From JADFGZ01 sp965222345 (lineage in GTDB: Bacteria > Acidobacteriota > Terriglobia > 2-12-FULL-54-10), in contig CBDCTS010000004.1 in assembly GCA_965222345.1 (NCBI GenBank), forward strand, positions 496,001 through 560,000: a stretch of DNA of 64,000 bases, read 5' to 3'. The notes beneath the pieces were generated by a model, which saw only the letters and a program-made list of their open reading frames with translations, did no database searches and was not told the DNA's origin. The translations under genes were made by a program, and so were the position numbers. This document shows, piece after piece, positions 37,769 to 47,999 of this stretch; the stretch's first letter is position 1, and every line of letters starts with the position of its first letter.

Positions 37769-38545
37769 ATGACGCTTCCACGAACGGAGACCGAAAAACA
37801 GGCTGAACAGTCAAGTCGGCATCCCAAGACCATCGTGGTGATGCCCGCCTACAACGCGGCCCGGACGCTGGCGAAGACCTACCACACCATCCCGCCGAAC
37901 AGCTACGATGAGATCATTGTGGTCGATGACGCCAGCTCGGACGGCACTTGGGCCGTGGCCAACTCGCTTCCGCTCACGGCCATCCGTCACCGCAAGAACC
38001 GCGGATACGGGGGCAACCAGAAAACCTGCTACACCCGGGCGCTGGATCAGGGCGCCGAGTTCATGGTCATGTTGCACCCGGATTACCAGTACGACCCGAC
38101 CATCATCAGCAATCTGGTGGAACCGCTGCGCGCTGGAGAGGCCGACGTGGTTCTGGCGTCCCGGATGCTGGGCGACCCCCTCGCAGGCGGAATGCCTCTC
38201 TGGAAATACGCTGCGAACAAGCTTCTCACCCGGATCGAGAACCTGGCGCTCGGCACAAACTTTTCCGAGTTCCACACCGGCTACCGCGCCTATACGCGAG
38301 ACGCCTTGGAAAGCGTAAACTTTGAGGCCAACTCCGAGGATTTTCTCTTTGACAATGAAATTATCGTTCAGATGTTTCTCAAGGGACTCCGCTTCAAAGA
38401 AATCCCGGTCACCACGCGCTATAGCTTCGACTGTTCCTCCGTAAGTTTCGGGCAGGGATGCGTCTATGGCCTGGGCATTCTGAAAACGATCGGCAAACAC
38501 TTTGTCCACCGCACCGGAATTCACCGATTCGAACAGTTCTCCTAG
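37769..38545 (+). CDS. Family 2 glycosyltransferase (DPM1-like)
   Basis: The 258-residue GT-A enzyme has IVVMPAYNAARTLAKT, the nucleotide-binding IIVVDDASSDGT, NRGYGGNQKTCYTRAL and MVMLHPDYQYDP in place of the DxD region, then an acceptor part with FHTGYRAYTRDALESV. This pattern matches dolichol-phosphate-mannose-synthase-like enzymes that put a sugar on a lipid carrier. No membrane helix is present. It directly precedes a methyltransferase and a TMTC-like membrane protein, so it may make the lipid-linked sugar they use. Confidence 0.87.
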   Translation: MTLPRTETEKQAEQSSRHPKTIVVMPAYNAARTLAKTYHTIPPNSYDEIIVVDDASSDGTWAVANSLPLTAIRHRKNRGYGGNQKTCYTRALDQGAEFMVMLHPDYQYDPTIISNLVEPLRAGEADVVLASRMLGDPLAGGMPLWKYAANKLLTRIENLALGTNFSEFHTGYRAYTRDALESVNFEANSEDFLFDNEIIVQMFLKGLRFKEIPVTTRYSFDCSSVSFGQGCVYGLGILKTIGKHFVHRTGIHRFEQFS

Positions 38546-38546
38546 C

Positions 38547-39464
38547 ATGCCGGGCGAGTGCCCCGCCTGTTGCTCTTCCGGCCCGTTTTCTCCCCGCGCC
38601 TGTATGGAGCCGTTCCGCCTCTTGGAATGCGCCCAGTGCAACTCGGTTTTTCTTTTCCCGCAGCCATCGGAAACCGAGCTGGCTCTCTTTTACAACGAAA
38701 CCTATTACGGGAAAGCTAGAAAGAAGTTTGTCTCCGCCGCCGAGGCCGGCGTGGCCGCCTTGACCCGGCTGAAATGGAACAGGTTGCGGCCCTTGCTGGG
38801 GGACACCGGGCCGCTGCTGGACATCGGATGCGGCCGCGGGACCTTGCTGAAGCTGGCTCGCGCCGCCGGCGTTGAGGCTTACGGGATTGAGCGCCCCTCG
38901 CCGCTGGGGCACTCGGTCTCCAACGTTGTCGCCAAGGACCTTCGGAAGTGCTCCTTCCCGGACCGTCACTTTCAATTGGTGGTCCTCTGGCATGTGCTCG
39001 AACACCTCCACAACCCCGCGCAGACGTTGCGGGAAATTCACCGTATTCTGAAGCCCGGCGGCTGGCTGTCGGTGGCTGTTCCCAACTACGGGGGAGCGCA
39101 GGCACAAGCCTCCGGCCCCCGCTGGTTTCACTTGGACCCGCCGCGCCATCTCTGGCACTTTCGCCGCCCTGCCCTCCAGTCCCTGCTCGAAAACAGCGGA
39201 CTCCGGGCCGCGCGCTGGAGTACATTTTCGCTGGAGTATGACTGGTTCGGCACACTGCAAAGCTGGATGAATCGCGCCCTCCAAGACGACAACCATCTAT
39301 ACGGTTTGCTAAGATCGGAACGGGTGCCGCCAGTGACGGAAAGCGCCCGCCTGATCGCGACCGGGGCTCTGCTGGCCTTGCCGGCTTTGTCGAGCGCCCT
39401 TTGGGACGCCGCACGGGGACAGGGAGGCACCCTGACGGTCACGGCACAGAAAACTGCGCCATGA
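38547..39464 (+). CDS. SAM-dependent methyltransferase with N-terminal cysteine motif
   Basis: From the ATG at 38547, one base after the glycosyltransferase stop, it is 305 residues. It begins with a zinc-type cluster (CPACC ... CMEPFRLLECAQC), then LFYNETYYG, and a methyltransferase domain with LLDIGCGRGTLLKLARAAGV and VVLWHVLEHLHNPAQTLREIHRILKPGG. This layout is typical of sugar-nucleotide or glycan methyltransferases in surface polysaccharide loci. An upstream TTG at 38502 would overlap the previous gene. Confidence 0.83.
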   Translation: MPGECPACCSSGPFSPRACMEPFRLLECAQCNSVFLFPQPSETELALFYNETYYGKARKKFVSAAEAGVAALTRLKWNRLRPLLGDTGPLLDIGCGRGTLLKLARAAGVEAYGIERPSPLGHSVSNVVAKDLRKCSFPDRHFQLVVLWHVLEHLHNPAQTLREIHRILKPGGWLSVAVPNYGGAQAQASGPRWFHLDPPRHLWHFRRPALQSLLENSGLRAARWSTFSLEYDWFGTLQSWMNRALQDDNHLYGLLRSERVPPVTESARLIATGALLALPALSSALWDAARGQGGTLTVTAQKTAP

Positions 39465-39537
39465 ATCGCGGGGCTTCCGGCGACAATTCGCCGCCCGGCG
39501 ATTGCTCTTCCATGAACTGCTTCGATGAAGCAAGCCT

Positions 39538-41292
39538 ATGAACCATAGCCGCTCCTTGCTTGGCTTCCCTGAAAGGATCGAACCGTGGCAAAGGTTTCTG
39601 CCTTACGCCCTTTTGCTCAGCGTCACCTTTGCTCTCTATGCAACCACGCTGTACTTCCATTTTGCCTGGGACGACTTCGCCTACATCGAGCGAAACTACC
39701 GCATTCAGGGGTTTTCCCTGGCCCGTCTCTGGGCAATTTGGACCACAATCTATCTGGGCCACTATGCGCCCATCCATCACACTTTTTTGGCGGCCCTCCA
39801 CTCCTTTTCCGGTTTGCAACCGATGGGATACCACCTGGGCCAGCTTCTGTTCCATGCTTCCTGCGTCTGCCTGCTCTATTTCATCCTGAAGAAGCTGGAA
39901 GCGCCTCGGGTTGCGTTGCTAGCCAGCCTTCTGTTCGCCGTCCATCCGGCCAACGTTGAAACCGTCGCTTGGATTTCAGAGACCAAAAGCACCCTGGCGT
40001 TTCTCTTTTTTCTGCTGTCGTTTTGGTTTTTCATCCGGTTACGGGACAGGGAACGGTGGCCGGACGGGGTCTGGTGCACTCTGTTTTTTCTCCTCTCCCT
40101 GCTGGCCAAGATCAACACCATAGTGGCCCCCGCCATATTCCTCTTATATGACTACAAGAGAGGGTTCTCGTTCCGTGAGGGTCGGCTCTGGAGCCTGGGC
40201 TGGTTTTTTCTGATCAGCGCCGTGTTTGTTGCCATCCACCTGGCCAGCTTTTACGGCTCCAGGGACATTCCGGAAGGCACCGCCTATTATGGCGGACTGG
40301 GCGTGCACCTGCAGAATATACCCCGCCTGGTGCTCTACTACATCGGCATGGTGATCTTTCCGCATCCCTTGTCAGCCTGGCAAATGTTTCGCATCTACGA
40401 GGAATTTAACTGGGCGATAGGCGTGGGCTGGATTGCTCTGCTCGCCATTGCCTGGCTTCTCAGCCGCAGCAACCGGCACACGCATTTCTGGGGACTGTGG
40501 TTTTTGATATTCCTGTTGCCCGTGCTGCAAATCTTTCCCTTCGGGATCTGGGTGGCGGACCGCTATCTCTACATTCCGGCGATAGGCGTCTTTGTGCTGG
40601 TGAGCAGGTTGTTTTTTCTGGTCGGGGACCGCTTTGCCCGGCTCTGGCAGCGCCTGGGCTGGGAGTTCGCTATGATTGCAGTTTTGCTCGCTTTCGCCTG
40701 GCACGCGCAAAATTATCTGCCGGTATGGAGAAATAATGTGGTGCTCTGGGAAACCACCATCAAGAGCTGTATGTCCTCGGCCTATTGCCACAACAACCTG
40801 GGTTTAGCCCTGCTACAACAAGGGCAGACCGAGCGAGGTGTGAAGGAATTGATCCGGGCAGTGGAGATTCGGCCCGCTCCACGCTATTTGGTCCACTTAG
40901 GCGATGCCTACACCCTCAGCCTGCGAGACTATCGGCAGGCTATCATCGCCTACAGCATGGCTTTAGAGGGGGAAGGGGCTAATCTCCAGGCAGGGTACTA
41001 CGCCAAGCTGGCCAGAGCTCACATTTTGGCGGGCAACCTGGAGGAAGCAAGCCGTGCCATCCGGGCAGGCCGGAACATCGACGCCAATGACCCTGCTCTT
41101 CTGGTCGTTGACGGCTTCTTGCAATGGAAACAGGGGAATTTGGCGGGAAGCCGTGAAACGCTGCAGAGGGCTCTCACCATAACCGGTCAAACTTCCAATC
41201 CCGCCGCCTTTCTCTCCAGCTATTGGGGAAATGCTGCCGAGGTAGGAAGGTTACTCTCTGAACTGCGCTCCTCGCAAACAAGCAATCGCTAA
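39538..41292 (+). CDS. TMTC-like polytopic membrane protein with C-terminal TPRs
   Basis: The 584-residue protein has about ten membrane helices (residues 20-420) and an N-terminal TMTC/PMT-like stretch (AWDDFAYIERNYRIQGFS with an acidic DD pair, APIHHTFLAALHSF, LFAVHPANVETVAWISETK) followed by TPR repeats (about 430-575). Such proteins are GT-C-type mannosyltransferases that use a lipid-linked sugar on the outer face of the membrane. It ends the likely three-gene glycan operon. The sugar and acceptor are not known. Confidence 0.8.
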   Translation: MNHSRSLLGFPERIEPWQRFLPYALLLSVTFALYATTLYFHFAWDDFAYIERNYRIQGFSLARLWAIWTTIYLGHYAPIHHTFLAALHSFSGLQPMGYHLGQLLFHASCVCLLYFILKKLEAPRVALLASLLFAVHPANVETVAWISETKSTLAFLFFLLSFWFFIRLRDRERWPDGVWCTLFFLLSLLAKINTIVAPAIFLLYDYKRGFSFREGRLWSLGWFFLISAVFVAIHLASFYGSRDIPEGTAYYGGLGVHLQNIPRLVLYYIGMVIFPHPLSAWQMFRIYEEFNWAIGVGWIALLAIAWLLSRSNRHTHFWGLWFLIFLLPVLQIFPFGIWVADRYLYIPAIGVFVLVSRLFFLVGDRFARLWQRLGWEFAMIAVLLAFAWHAQNYLPVWRNNVVLWETTIKSCMSSAYCHNNLGLALLQQGQTERGVKELIRAVEIRPAPRYLVHLGDAYTLSLRDYRQAIIAYSMALEGEGANLQAGYYAKLARAHILAGNLEEASRAIRAGRNIDANDPALLVVDGFLQWKQGNLAGSRETLQRALTITGQTSNPAAFLSSYWGNAAEVGRLLSELRSSQTSNR

Positions 41293-41310
41293 AACAATCC
41301 GCAGCATACA

Positions 41311-41344
41311 AAATAAAAAACGGGGGGGAAGCTCCTCCCCCGTT
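41311..41344 (-). terminator. Rho-independent terminator after the pilin gene
   Basis: On the minus strand AACGGGGG (41337-41344) pairs with CCCCCGTT (41319-41326) and is followed by TTTTTATTT. It lies 22 bases after the pilin stop. It could also slow transcription from the opposite strand. Confidence 0.8.
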
Positions 41345-41365
41345 CTGCCAAAAGTGGCAACTCGA

Positions 41366-41896
41366 TTACAACGGTGCGCCGAAAGCGTTCGGGCAACCTG
41401 CCGCGACGACTCCGGTGACACCGCCCGCAGTATCCCTGCGGATCAAATTACTCTGGTCCACGCAGAAGGTGCTGGTGCCCGAGGACCCCGGTGCAGTCGG
41501 CGTAGCCTCCACTCCAAAGGTGCTGTTGGGGGTGGCTGGTGCCGGCTCTGCGTTGGGCGCGACATAAGTGAACATATACCCGCTCTTGACCGGTGTAGCC
41601 GAAACCGGGTTGAGACCGGACAGTACCGAATCTAACATATCTGCGGCAGTCATGCTTGCCATTACACCGCCCTGATCGGGCCCGAGAGCAGCCAGGGTTC
41701 CCGCAAAGCCTACATTATAAGTTGCAGAGTAAGTGATGTTGGCCGTGCCGATGGTCCGCAACGCGCTGGCTGCTGAAGCTTCGTTGGCCGCCATCCGCGA
41801 ACGCAACAAGTTCGGCACCGCAATCGCTGCAATGATCAAGATAATAGCTACCACGATCAACAGCTCAATCAACGAAAAACCTTTCTGTTTTATCAT
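41366..41896 (-). CDS. pilA: Type IV pilin (PilA-like)
   Basis: The 176-residue protein starts MIKQKG|FSLIELLIVVAIIL: prepilin peptidase cleavage after Gly6, N-methylated Phe+1 and the invariant Glu+5, then a 20-residue hydrophobic helix. The globular part has AALRTIGTANITYSATYN-type sequence (here ASAASALRTIG) and two Cys near the C-terminus (FCVDQ and AGCPNAF), a possible D-loop disulfide. GAGAGGA is the ribosome site. No pilus assembly genes are next to it, so it depends on a pil locus elsewhere. Confidence 0.92.
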   Translation of the reverse strand: MIKQKGFSLIELLIVVAIILIIAAIAVPNLLRSRMAANEASAASALRTIGTANITYSATYNVGFAGTLAALGPDQGGVMASMTAADMLDSVLSGLNPVSATPVKSGYMFTYVAPNAEPAPATPNSTFGVEATPTAPGSSGTSTFCVDQSNLIRRDTAGGVTGVVAAGCPNAFGAPL

Positions 41897-42183
41897 CCAA
41901 TCCTCTCTCCGAATTTAGTTAACACCGTCGCACTCTTCTCCATCCCCATATCGGCAAGAGAATGGGCAAATGAAGTTACAGCCCCATTTCCCATAGGGCT
42001 CTATTTCCGATTCACATTTTATCTCTTTTATAACAACTGGACAACAAACAAAACCTGTTCCCTGCCGGGTAGTTGCAGCCACCCGTATGGGAGCATTGAG
42101 TAGAGGGGGCTGACAAAATATGTCCTCACAGCGCGACAAAAATAATCCTGGGACCTTTGAGGGGTGTTTCTTTTTGTTCCGGC

Positions 42184-42798
42184 TTAAGAATTTCTTGCCG
42201 AATTCCCGGCGGAGACCATATTGCAAAAGTAGCGATGAACACGGGTATCGGAGGTCAACTCTGGGTGGAATGTCCCAGCCAGCAGAGAGCCTTCCCGAAC
42301 CAGCACCGCCCGCCCATTCAAACGGGCCAGGACGCTCACCTGTGGAGCCACCCGGAGAATGACGGGGGAGCGGATCAGCACAGCTTCGAGCGGCCTGCCG
42401 GCCTCCGGCCCTGTCTGAAGTTCCGCATCGGCCTCCACGGTCTGGACTGAACTGGAAAGCTGGCGTCCATAACCGTTTCTTCGAATGGTGATGTGCAGCA
42501 ACCCGAGACTGGATTGGGAGGGATTCTCTACCTTCTCGGCCAGCAGGATTGCTCCGGCGCAGGTTCCGAATACCGGATGGGACCCCGCAAAGCGGCGGAT
42601 TGGCTCGAAAAGAGCTTCTTCGTGCAGGAATTTCAGAAAGGTTGTGCTTTCGCCTCCCGGCAGAATGAGGCCGGACAAATTAGCCAGATCGGAAGCCTTT
42701 TTCACAAACCGCCAGCCGGCGCCGAGGCGGTCCAGGGCCTTGCCATGCGCCTGGAAATCTCCTTGCACTGCCAGGATTCCGATGGGGGCCATCTGCAT
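42184..42798 (-). CDS. pdxT: Pyridoxal 5'-phosphate synthase, glutaminase subunit
   Basis: The ~204-residue class I glutamine amidotransferase makes ammonia for PdxS. It has GILAVQGDFQAHGKALDRLG, the LILPGGESTTF motif, the nucleophile Cys in GTCAGAILLA and the His/Glu pair in TFHPELTSD. The start is one of two close ATGs (42798 or 42792) inside/after the pdxS end; AGGGG lies just upstream. Translational coupling with pdxS is likely. Confidence 0.93.
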   Translation of the reverse strand: MQMAPIGILAVQGDFQAHGKALDRLGAGWRFVKKASDLANLSGLILPGGESTTFLKFLHEEALFEPIRRFAGSHPVFGTCAGAILLAEKVENPSQSSLGLLHITIRRNGYGRQLSSSVQTVEADAELQTGPEAGRPLEAVLIRSPVILRVAPQVSVLARLNGRAVLVREGSLLAGTFHPELTSDTRVHRYFCNMVSAGNSARNS

Positions 42799-42805
42799 CA
42801 ATCCC

Positions 42806-43687
<882 letters not shown>

Positions 43688-43719
43688 CGTTCGTTCCTCC
43701 TGGGCAGCCGAAGGGGCGC

Positions 43720-44169
43720 TCATTCATATTGAGGCTGCTCTGCTTTCAGGTCGACCTTGATAAACTTTCCTGTACCTTGGACCAGCAACCGCCCCTGCGA
43801 ATCGTGGATGGTGCACTCCCGCCAATAATTTCGGCCCCGATGCTGCACGGGCCAAGCCTTCACCTGGATCTTACGTCCGAGCGGCACCGGACGACGATAC
43901 CGAATGGTCAATTCCCCCGTCATCGAGACAATTCCATCCAAACGATTCAGTTTCCCCATCGCCTCATCCACCAAAACTGCAATCACACCGCCATGCACGT
44001 AAGATGGCGGACCTTGATAACGGTGGGCAAGATAAAAAGTTCCTTCCACTGTGCGGTCTTTGGGATCAACCGAAAACTTCAGGCGCATACCCTGGCTGTT
44101 GTCAACTCCGCACGCGAAGCAGAACTTTCTCGGAACTCGCCGACGAGGAGCTTTTTTCATTTGATTCAT
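43720..44169 (-). CDS. PaaI-like hotdog thioesterase
   Basis: The 149-residue protein has a hotdog fold: CFACGVDNSQGMRLKF, YQGPPSYVHGGVIAVLVDEAMG (the HGG-x5-D active-site helix) and LTIRYRRPVPLGRKIQV. Such enzymes hydrolyse acyl-CoA; the substrate is not clear. It lies 33 bases before pdxS on the same strand and may be cotranscribed, though a link to B6 is not obvious. Confidence 0.85.
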   Translation of the reverse strand: MNQMKKAPRRRVPRKFCFACGVDNSQGMRLKFSVDPKDRTVEGTFYLAHRYQGPPSYVHGGVIAVLVDEAMGKLNRLDGIVSMTGELTIRYRRPVPLGRKIQVKAWPVQHRGRNYWRECTIHDSQGRLLVQGTGKFIKVDLKAEQPQYE

Positions 44170-44372
44170 TGGAGGAAACGAGAGCCCTCTCCTTTCGCAG
44201 TTCGTCTTCCTGATTTTCTGTCAGGATAGATTTTATCAGCGCCGGTCCCAAAGAACCAGAAGTGTTGTCATTCGGAGGCGGGTTCCGGGTATGGCGCCAT
44301 ACGGCCAAAGGCGGCGTGAAAGGCTACCCCCTTTTGCCCTACAGGCGCCAGCCCACACACCCGTTATGTGTT

Positions 44373-45593
44373 TCAGGGAGTCCGCGACGTGACCTCAACT
44401 CCGTTGGAAATGGAGTCGCTGGGGTGAACGATGACCTGGTCGCTTGAAGAAAGGCCGGACAGGACTTCCGCCTCCAGGCCGTTCCGCTGGCCGATTTCGA
44501 CTGCTTGCAGCACGGCCCTGCCCTCTTCCACCTTAAAAACGGCCCACTGGTCACCGCGGCGGAACAGGCTGCTGGTGGGAACCTTGAGAACGTCCTCGCG
44601 TTCCCAGATGATGATCCGCACCTCCACCCGATAGCCGTCGCCCAGGGCCTCACCGGCCTGACGGGAATCTTCAAAGTCGATAATGACGTTGACCCGCTGC
44701 TCCTCGACGCCCAGAGCTGAAATTTTTGTAAACCCGGAGGGCTCCACGCGCCGCACCCTGCCCTGCAAGGGCTCTCCGCCTCCCCATTCTTCAATCAGCA
44801 ACTTGTTTCCCGGCTGGATTTTGACGGCGTCCGAGGAGAGCAGGTCCGCAACGATTTCCAGGTCAGCCGGGTCTCCCACCTCCACAAGCGGCTCTCCTGC
44901 CGGGACCACGGCTTGGCTCTCTCGCAGAACACGCAGGACGACGCCATCGACCGGAGAGCGAATCAGGATCGGGGCTTGGTTGCCGGCTCCCGCTACAGGG
45001 CCGGAGGCGTCCTGTTCGGTTTGGAGCAGACTCGTCTTCACCACCTCCAGCTCGTACTCAGCGTTTTGGACGGCAAACTCGGCCGCTTCCAACATCTCTT
45101 CCTTGGCGCGTTCCTCAAGCCCAGCCGCCTCAAGCTGTTCCTGCGAGACGATCTCTTGCTCGGCGAGCCGCTGGTATCTTTTAAGCTGCGCCTGCGCGAA
45201 CGCCAGTTCCGCGCGGACCTGCTCCCGCCGGGCCTGCGAATGACCGATAGCAGCTTCCGCAGCTTTGATCCGCGCTTCAGCCCCGGCCCGCGTTCGCAGG
45301 TTGAGCAATTCCGGCTCGACGGGCAGAAACGTAGCCAGGGCCGTTTCTCCTCCCTTCACCGAATCGCCCGGCTCCAGTTCGATCCGCAGGACACGCCCGT
45401 TCAAAGGCGCCGAAATGATGAAGCGGTCCCGCACGCGTGTTTCTCCCTCCTCGTCGATTGTGACGCGCAGCGGGCCTCGCTTCACCGGCGCGAAGTCGGC
45501 CGGAGCTGGAGCCGGCCTGAGCGCGAAAACCAGAGCCGCAATCAACAACAGTCCTATCGCCCAGGCTGCCGTTCGTTTCAGTATCCGCTTCAT
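44373..45593 (-). CDS. HlyD/RND-type membrane-fusion protein of an ABC exporter
   Basis: The 406-residue periplasmic adaptor has an N-terminal anchor (AWAIGLLLIAALVFAL), a barrel-sandwich/lipoyl region (GRVLRIELEPGDSVKGGETALATF), a long coiled coil (about 90-200, RIKAAEAAIGHSQARREQVRA), a beta-barrel and a C-terminal domain with VPTSSLFRRGDQWAVF. It would bridge the ABC permease to an outer-membrane channel, none of which is in the window. It lies 36 bases after the permease gene. Confidence 0.9.
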   Translation of the reverse strand: MKRILKRTAAWAIGLLLIAALVFALRPAPAPADFAPVKRGPLRVTIDEEGETRVRDRFIISAPLNGRVLRIELEPGDSVKGGETALATFLPVEPELLNLRTRAGAEARIKAAEAAIGHSQARREQVRAELAFAQAQLKRYQRLAEQEIVSQEQLEAAGLEERAKEEMLEAAEFAVQNAEYELEVVKTSLLQTEQDASGPVAGAGNQAPILIRSPVDGVVLRVLRESQAVVPAGEPLVEVGDPADLEIVADLLSSDAVKIQPGNKLLIEEWGGGEPLQGRVRRVEPSGFTKISALGVEEQRVNVIIDFEDSRQAGEALGDGYRVEVRIIIWEREDVLKVPTSSLFRRGDQWAVFKVEEGRAVLQAVEIGQRNGLEAEVLSGLSSSDQVIVHPSDSISNGVEVTSRTP

Positions 45594-45629
45594 CCTGTTC
45601 TGCTCCTGATCGTTCCTCGCTTGATTGCT

Positions 45630-47993
45630 TTACTCCTTGGTTTTCAGCACGGCAACCAAATCCAGCCGGTCGAGGCGGCGGCGCACGACGAGGCCGGAGA
45701 CGGCTGCCGCCGTTAACACGGTGATCGCCGCGACTGCAAAAGTCCGCGTCGTGACAATCAGCGGGATGCGGTACAGCTCCGTATCGAAGGCCGCCACCAT
45801 GAGGGCGGCCAGTCCATATCCGAGACCCAGTCCCAGGGGCACGGCGGCCAGGGTCAGCACCGCCAGCTCGCCCAGCAAGATGAAGGATATCTCGGCCCGA
45901 GTAAAGCCGATGACTCGCAGGGTCGCCAGCTCCCGGCTGCGCTCGGAGAGCGAGATACGCGCCGTGTTATACACTACACCGAAAGCGATGATGCCGGAAA
46001 ACAGTACATTAAAGAAAATCATGATGTAGACGGTCTCCTCCATCATTTTTTGGAAGCTCCGGATCGCCGCCCATTTCAGATTGACGGCGGCGACGGCGGG
46101 GAGCGCCTTCAGACGGCGGTAGAGTGCATCCAGATAAGCGGTGTCGATCCGCAGAAAAACCCCGGAAAGAGCTTCTCCCTCTCTCATCAGCCGACGCAGC
46201 GCCCCGATCTCCATGTAAGCGGCGGCTCCCATGTATTCTTCCACCAGATCCGCCACAACGGTCTCGCGCACCGGACGGGCGCCTTCCAGCACCTCGACGG
46301 TGAGGGTGTCGCCCCGCCGGACATCCAGAATCTTCGCCAGCTTCGCGGAAAGAACCAGCCCCTCGGGCGGCAACTCGACCGGTTGGAGAGAGGCGTCAAC
46401 CACGCGGCGCAGTTGAGCCTTGGCTGCAAGACCCATGATCCCGACCTGCCGCGAGCGGTGGCCGAAACGCAGGCGCGCCGGGACGGAGCGCAGAGGTTCT
46501 GCATAGACCACGCCCGGCAAACGCCCGGCTTCGTAAAACGCGCGCGCCGATGCCGGCTCAGTAAAGTTCACCATCACGTCCTGACGCTGCACCACGTGGA
46601 ACTGAACGTCCATGATCACATCGATGGCGTCAAGAAAGAAGGTCCCGAAGACCATCAGCGCCCCGCCGAAGGCAATCCCCGTCACCGAAATCGCGGCCCG
46701 CAGCGGCCGCCGCTGGAGGTTTCGCAAAATCATCCGGGCGGGCTGGGAGAAAAGGCGTTTCAAGCCCAGCCGCTCGATTGAGCTTTCGCGGTAGTCGGCA
46801 GGCGCTTCGGGGCGCATGGCTTCCGCGGGAGGCAGGCGCACCGCCCGCTTGACGGCAAACACGGCTCCCAGAACGCCTGTTCCGAGGCTCACCAACGCAG
46901 CCAGCGCAACAACCCGCGGCGAAAGCTGGTACAGAAGAATCGGAAAGCGATAGTACTCGTTATATATGGAGGTCAGGTTAGAGCCAAACCAAGAGCCAAA
47001 GGCAATTCCGAGGGTGGTTCCGAAGATCACAATCACCAAACTCCACTGGAGGTAGTGACTGCCGATCTCCCAGTTCGAGTAACCGAGCGCTTTCAGCGCC
47101 GCAATCTGTTCCCGCTGGACGGCGATGACCCGCGAAAGCGCCATGTGGAGAAGAAAAGCCGCCACGGCCAAGAAGATGCTTGGAATGATCGTGCCCATGG
47201 TCTGAAGCTGCAACAGCTCGCTGTCGAGGAACCAGTTGGAGATCTGGAGTGACCGGGGAATGGCGCCCAGTCCGCCGTAGGGCTCAAGCAGCCGGTCCAG
47301 ACGCGCGATGACTTCCTCCTGCGACGCGCCGGCCATCAACGTGAGGGCCGCGTCATTGAAGCCGCCTTCCATGTCAAATGCGGCGGCAAGCGCATCGGTC
47401 TCCATCCACAGGATGCCGAAGCGGGCGTCGTCCGGGATCATTTCACCGGGCCGGATGCTATAGACGTACTCGGGAGAAAGCGCGATGCCGACGATCTCCA
47501 GCCGACGGTAGCTGCCGTTGATCAGCGCCGCCAGAGTGCCGCCGGGCCGGAGATTATGCGCCAGCGCAAAGGCTTCGCTTACGATCACCTCGTCCTGACG
47601 GCCCGGCTCGATATACCGCCCACTGCGAAGAAAGATGTCGTTGAGCGTTGCTGCCTGCCGCCTTGGGATTGAAATCAACCGCCCCTTGGCCGGCTCCGGG
47701 AGCCCTTCCACGTCCAGCGTTACGTCCACGACAACGCGCGCTTCCGCGCGAGCCACGCCGGGAATCCGCTCGATGCGTTCCCGCAGCAGCCGGGGCGCTC
47801 TCTTGAGCGAGGCGAAGACCTCGGCGAAACGGTAGCGCTCATAATAAGCCGCCCGGGTGATCTGCAGAGACTCAAACGTGCTGAAGTACATGATGAACAT
47901 CGAAACCCCGGCTGCGATCACCAGGCTGATTGCGATAGCCTGGCCCTTGGCCTGCCAGAGATTCCGAAGGAGTTTGCGGTTGAGGGCGCGCAT
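45630..47993 (-). CDS. ABC transporter permease, double FtsX (MacB/DevC-like)
   Basis: The 787-residue inner-membrane protein has a first helix (ISLVIAAGVSMFIMYFSTF), a large periplasmic domain, an FtsX domain (about 260-400), a second anchor and periplasmic domain (about 420-640) and a final FtsX domain (RSRELATLRVIGFTRAEISFILLGELAVL). It is a fused two-half permease for the ATPase encoded six bases upstream. The exported substrate is unknown. Confidence 0.9.
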   Translation of the reverse strand: MRALNRKLLRNLWQAKGQAIAISLVIAAGVSMFIMYFSTFESLQITRAAYYERYRFAEVFASLKRAPRLLRERIERIPGVARAEARVVVDVTLDVEGLPEPAKGRLISIPRRQAATLNDIFLRSGRYIEPGRQDEVIVSEAFALAHNLRPGGTLAALINGSYRRLEIVGIALSPEYVYSIRPGEMIPDDARFGILWMETDALAAAFDMEGGFNDAALTLMAGASQEEVIARLDRLLEPYGGLGAIPRSLQISNWFLDSELLQLQTMGTIIPSIFLAVAAFLLHMALSRVIAVQREQIAALKALGYSNWEIGSHYLQWSLVIVIFGTTLGIAFGSWFGSNLTSIYNEYYRFPILLYQLSPRVVALAALVSLGTGVLGAVFAVKRAVRLPPAEAMRPEAPADYRESSIERLGLKRLFSQPARMILRNLQRRPLRAAISVTGIAFGGALMVFGTFFLDAIDVIMDVQFHVVQRQDVMVNFTEPASARAFYEAGRLPGVVYAEPLRSVPARLRFGHRSRQVGIMGLAAKAQLRRVVDASLQPVELPPEGLVLSAKLAKILDVRRGDTLTVEVLEGARPVRETVVADLVEEYMGAAAYMEIGALRRLMREGEALSGVFLRIDTAYLDALYRRLKALPAVAAVNLKWAAIRSFQKMMEETVYIMIFFNVLFSGIIAFGVVYNTARISLSERSRELATLRVIGFTRAEISFILLGELAVLTLAAVPLGLGLGYGLAALMVAAFDTELYRIPLIVTTRTFAVAAITVLTAAAVSGLVVRRRLDRLDLVAVLKTKE

Positions 47994-47999
47994 CGCGTA

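Noticed and set aside
37267..37833. 188-codon open frame on the minus strand before the glycosyltransferase
   Set aside because: It overlaps the glycosyltransferase start, has no recognisable motif, and part of it translates a simple repeat phrase.
41915..42226. 103-codon Cys-rich open frame upstream of the pilin gene
   Set aside because: No family resemblance and no ribosome site; more likely the pilin promoter region.
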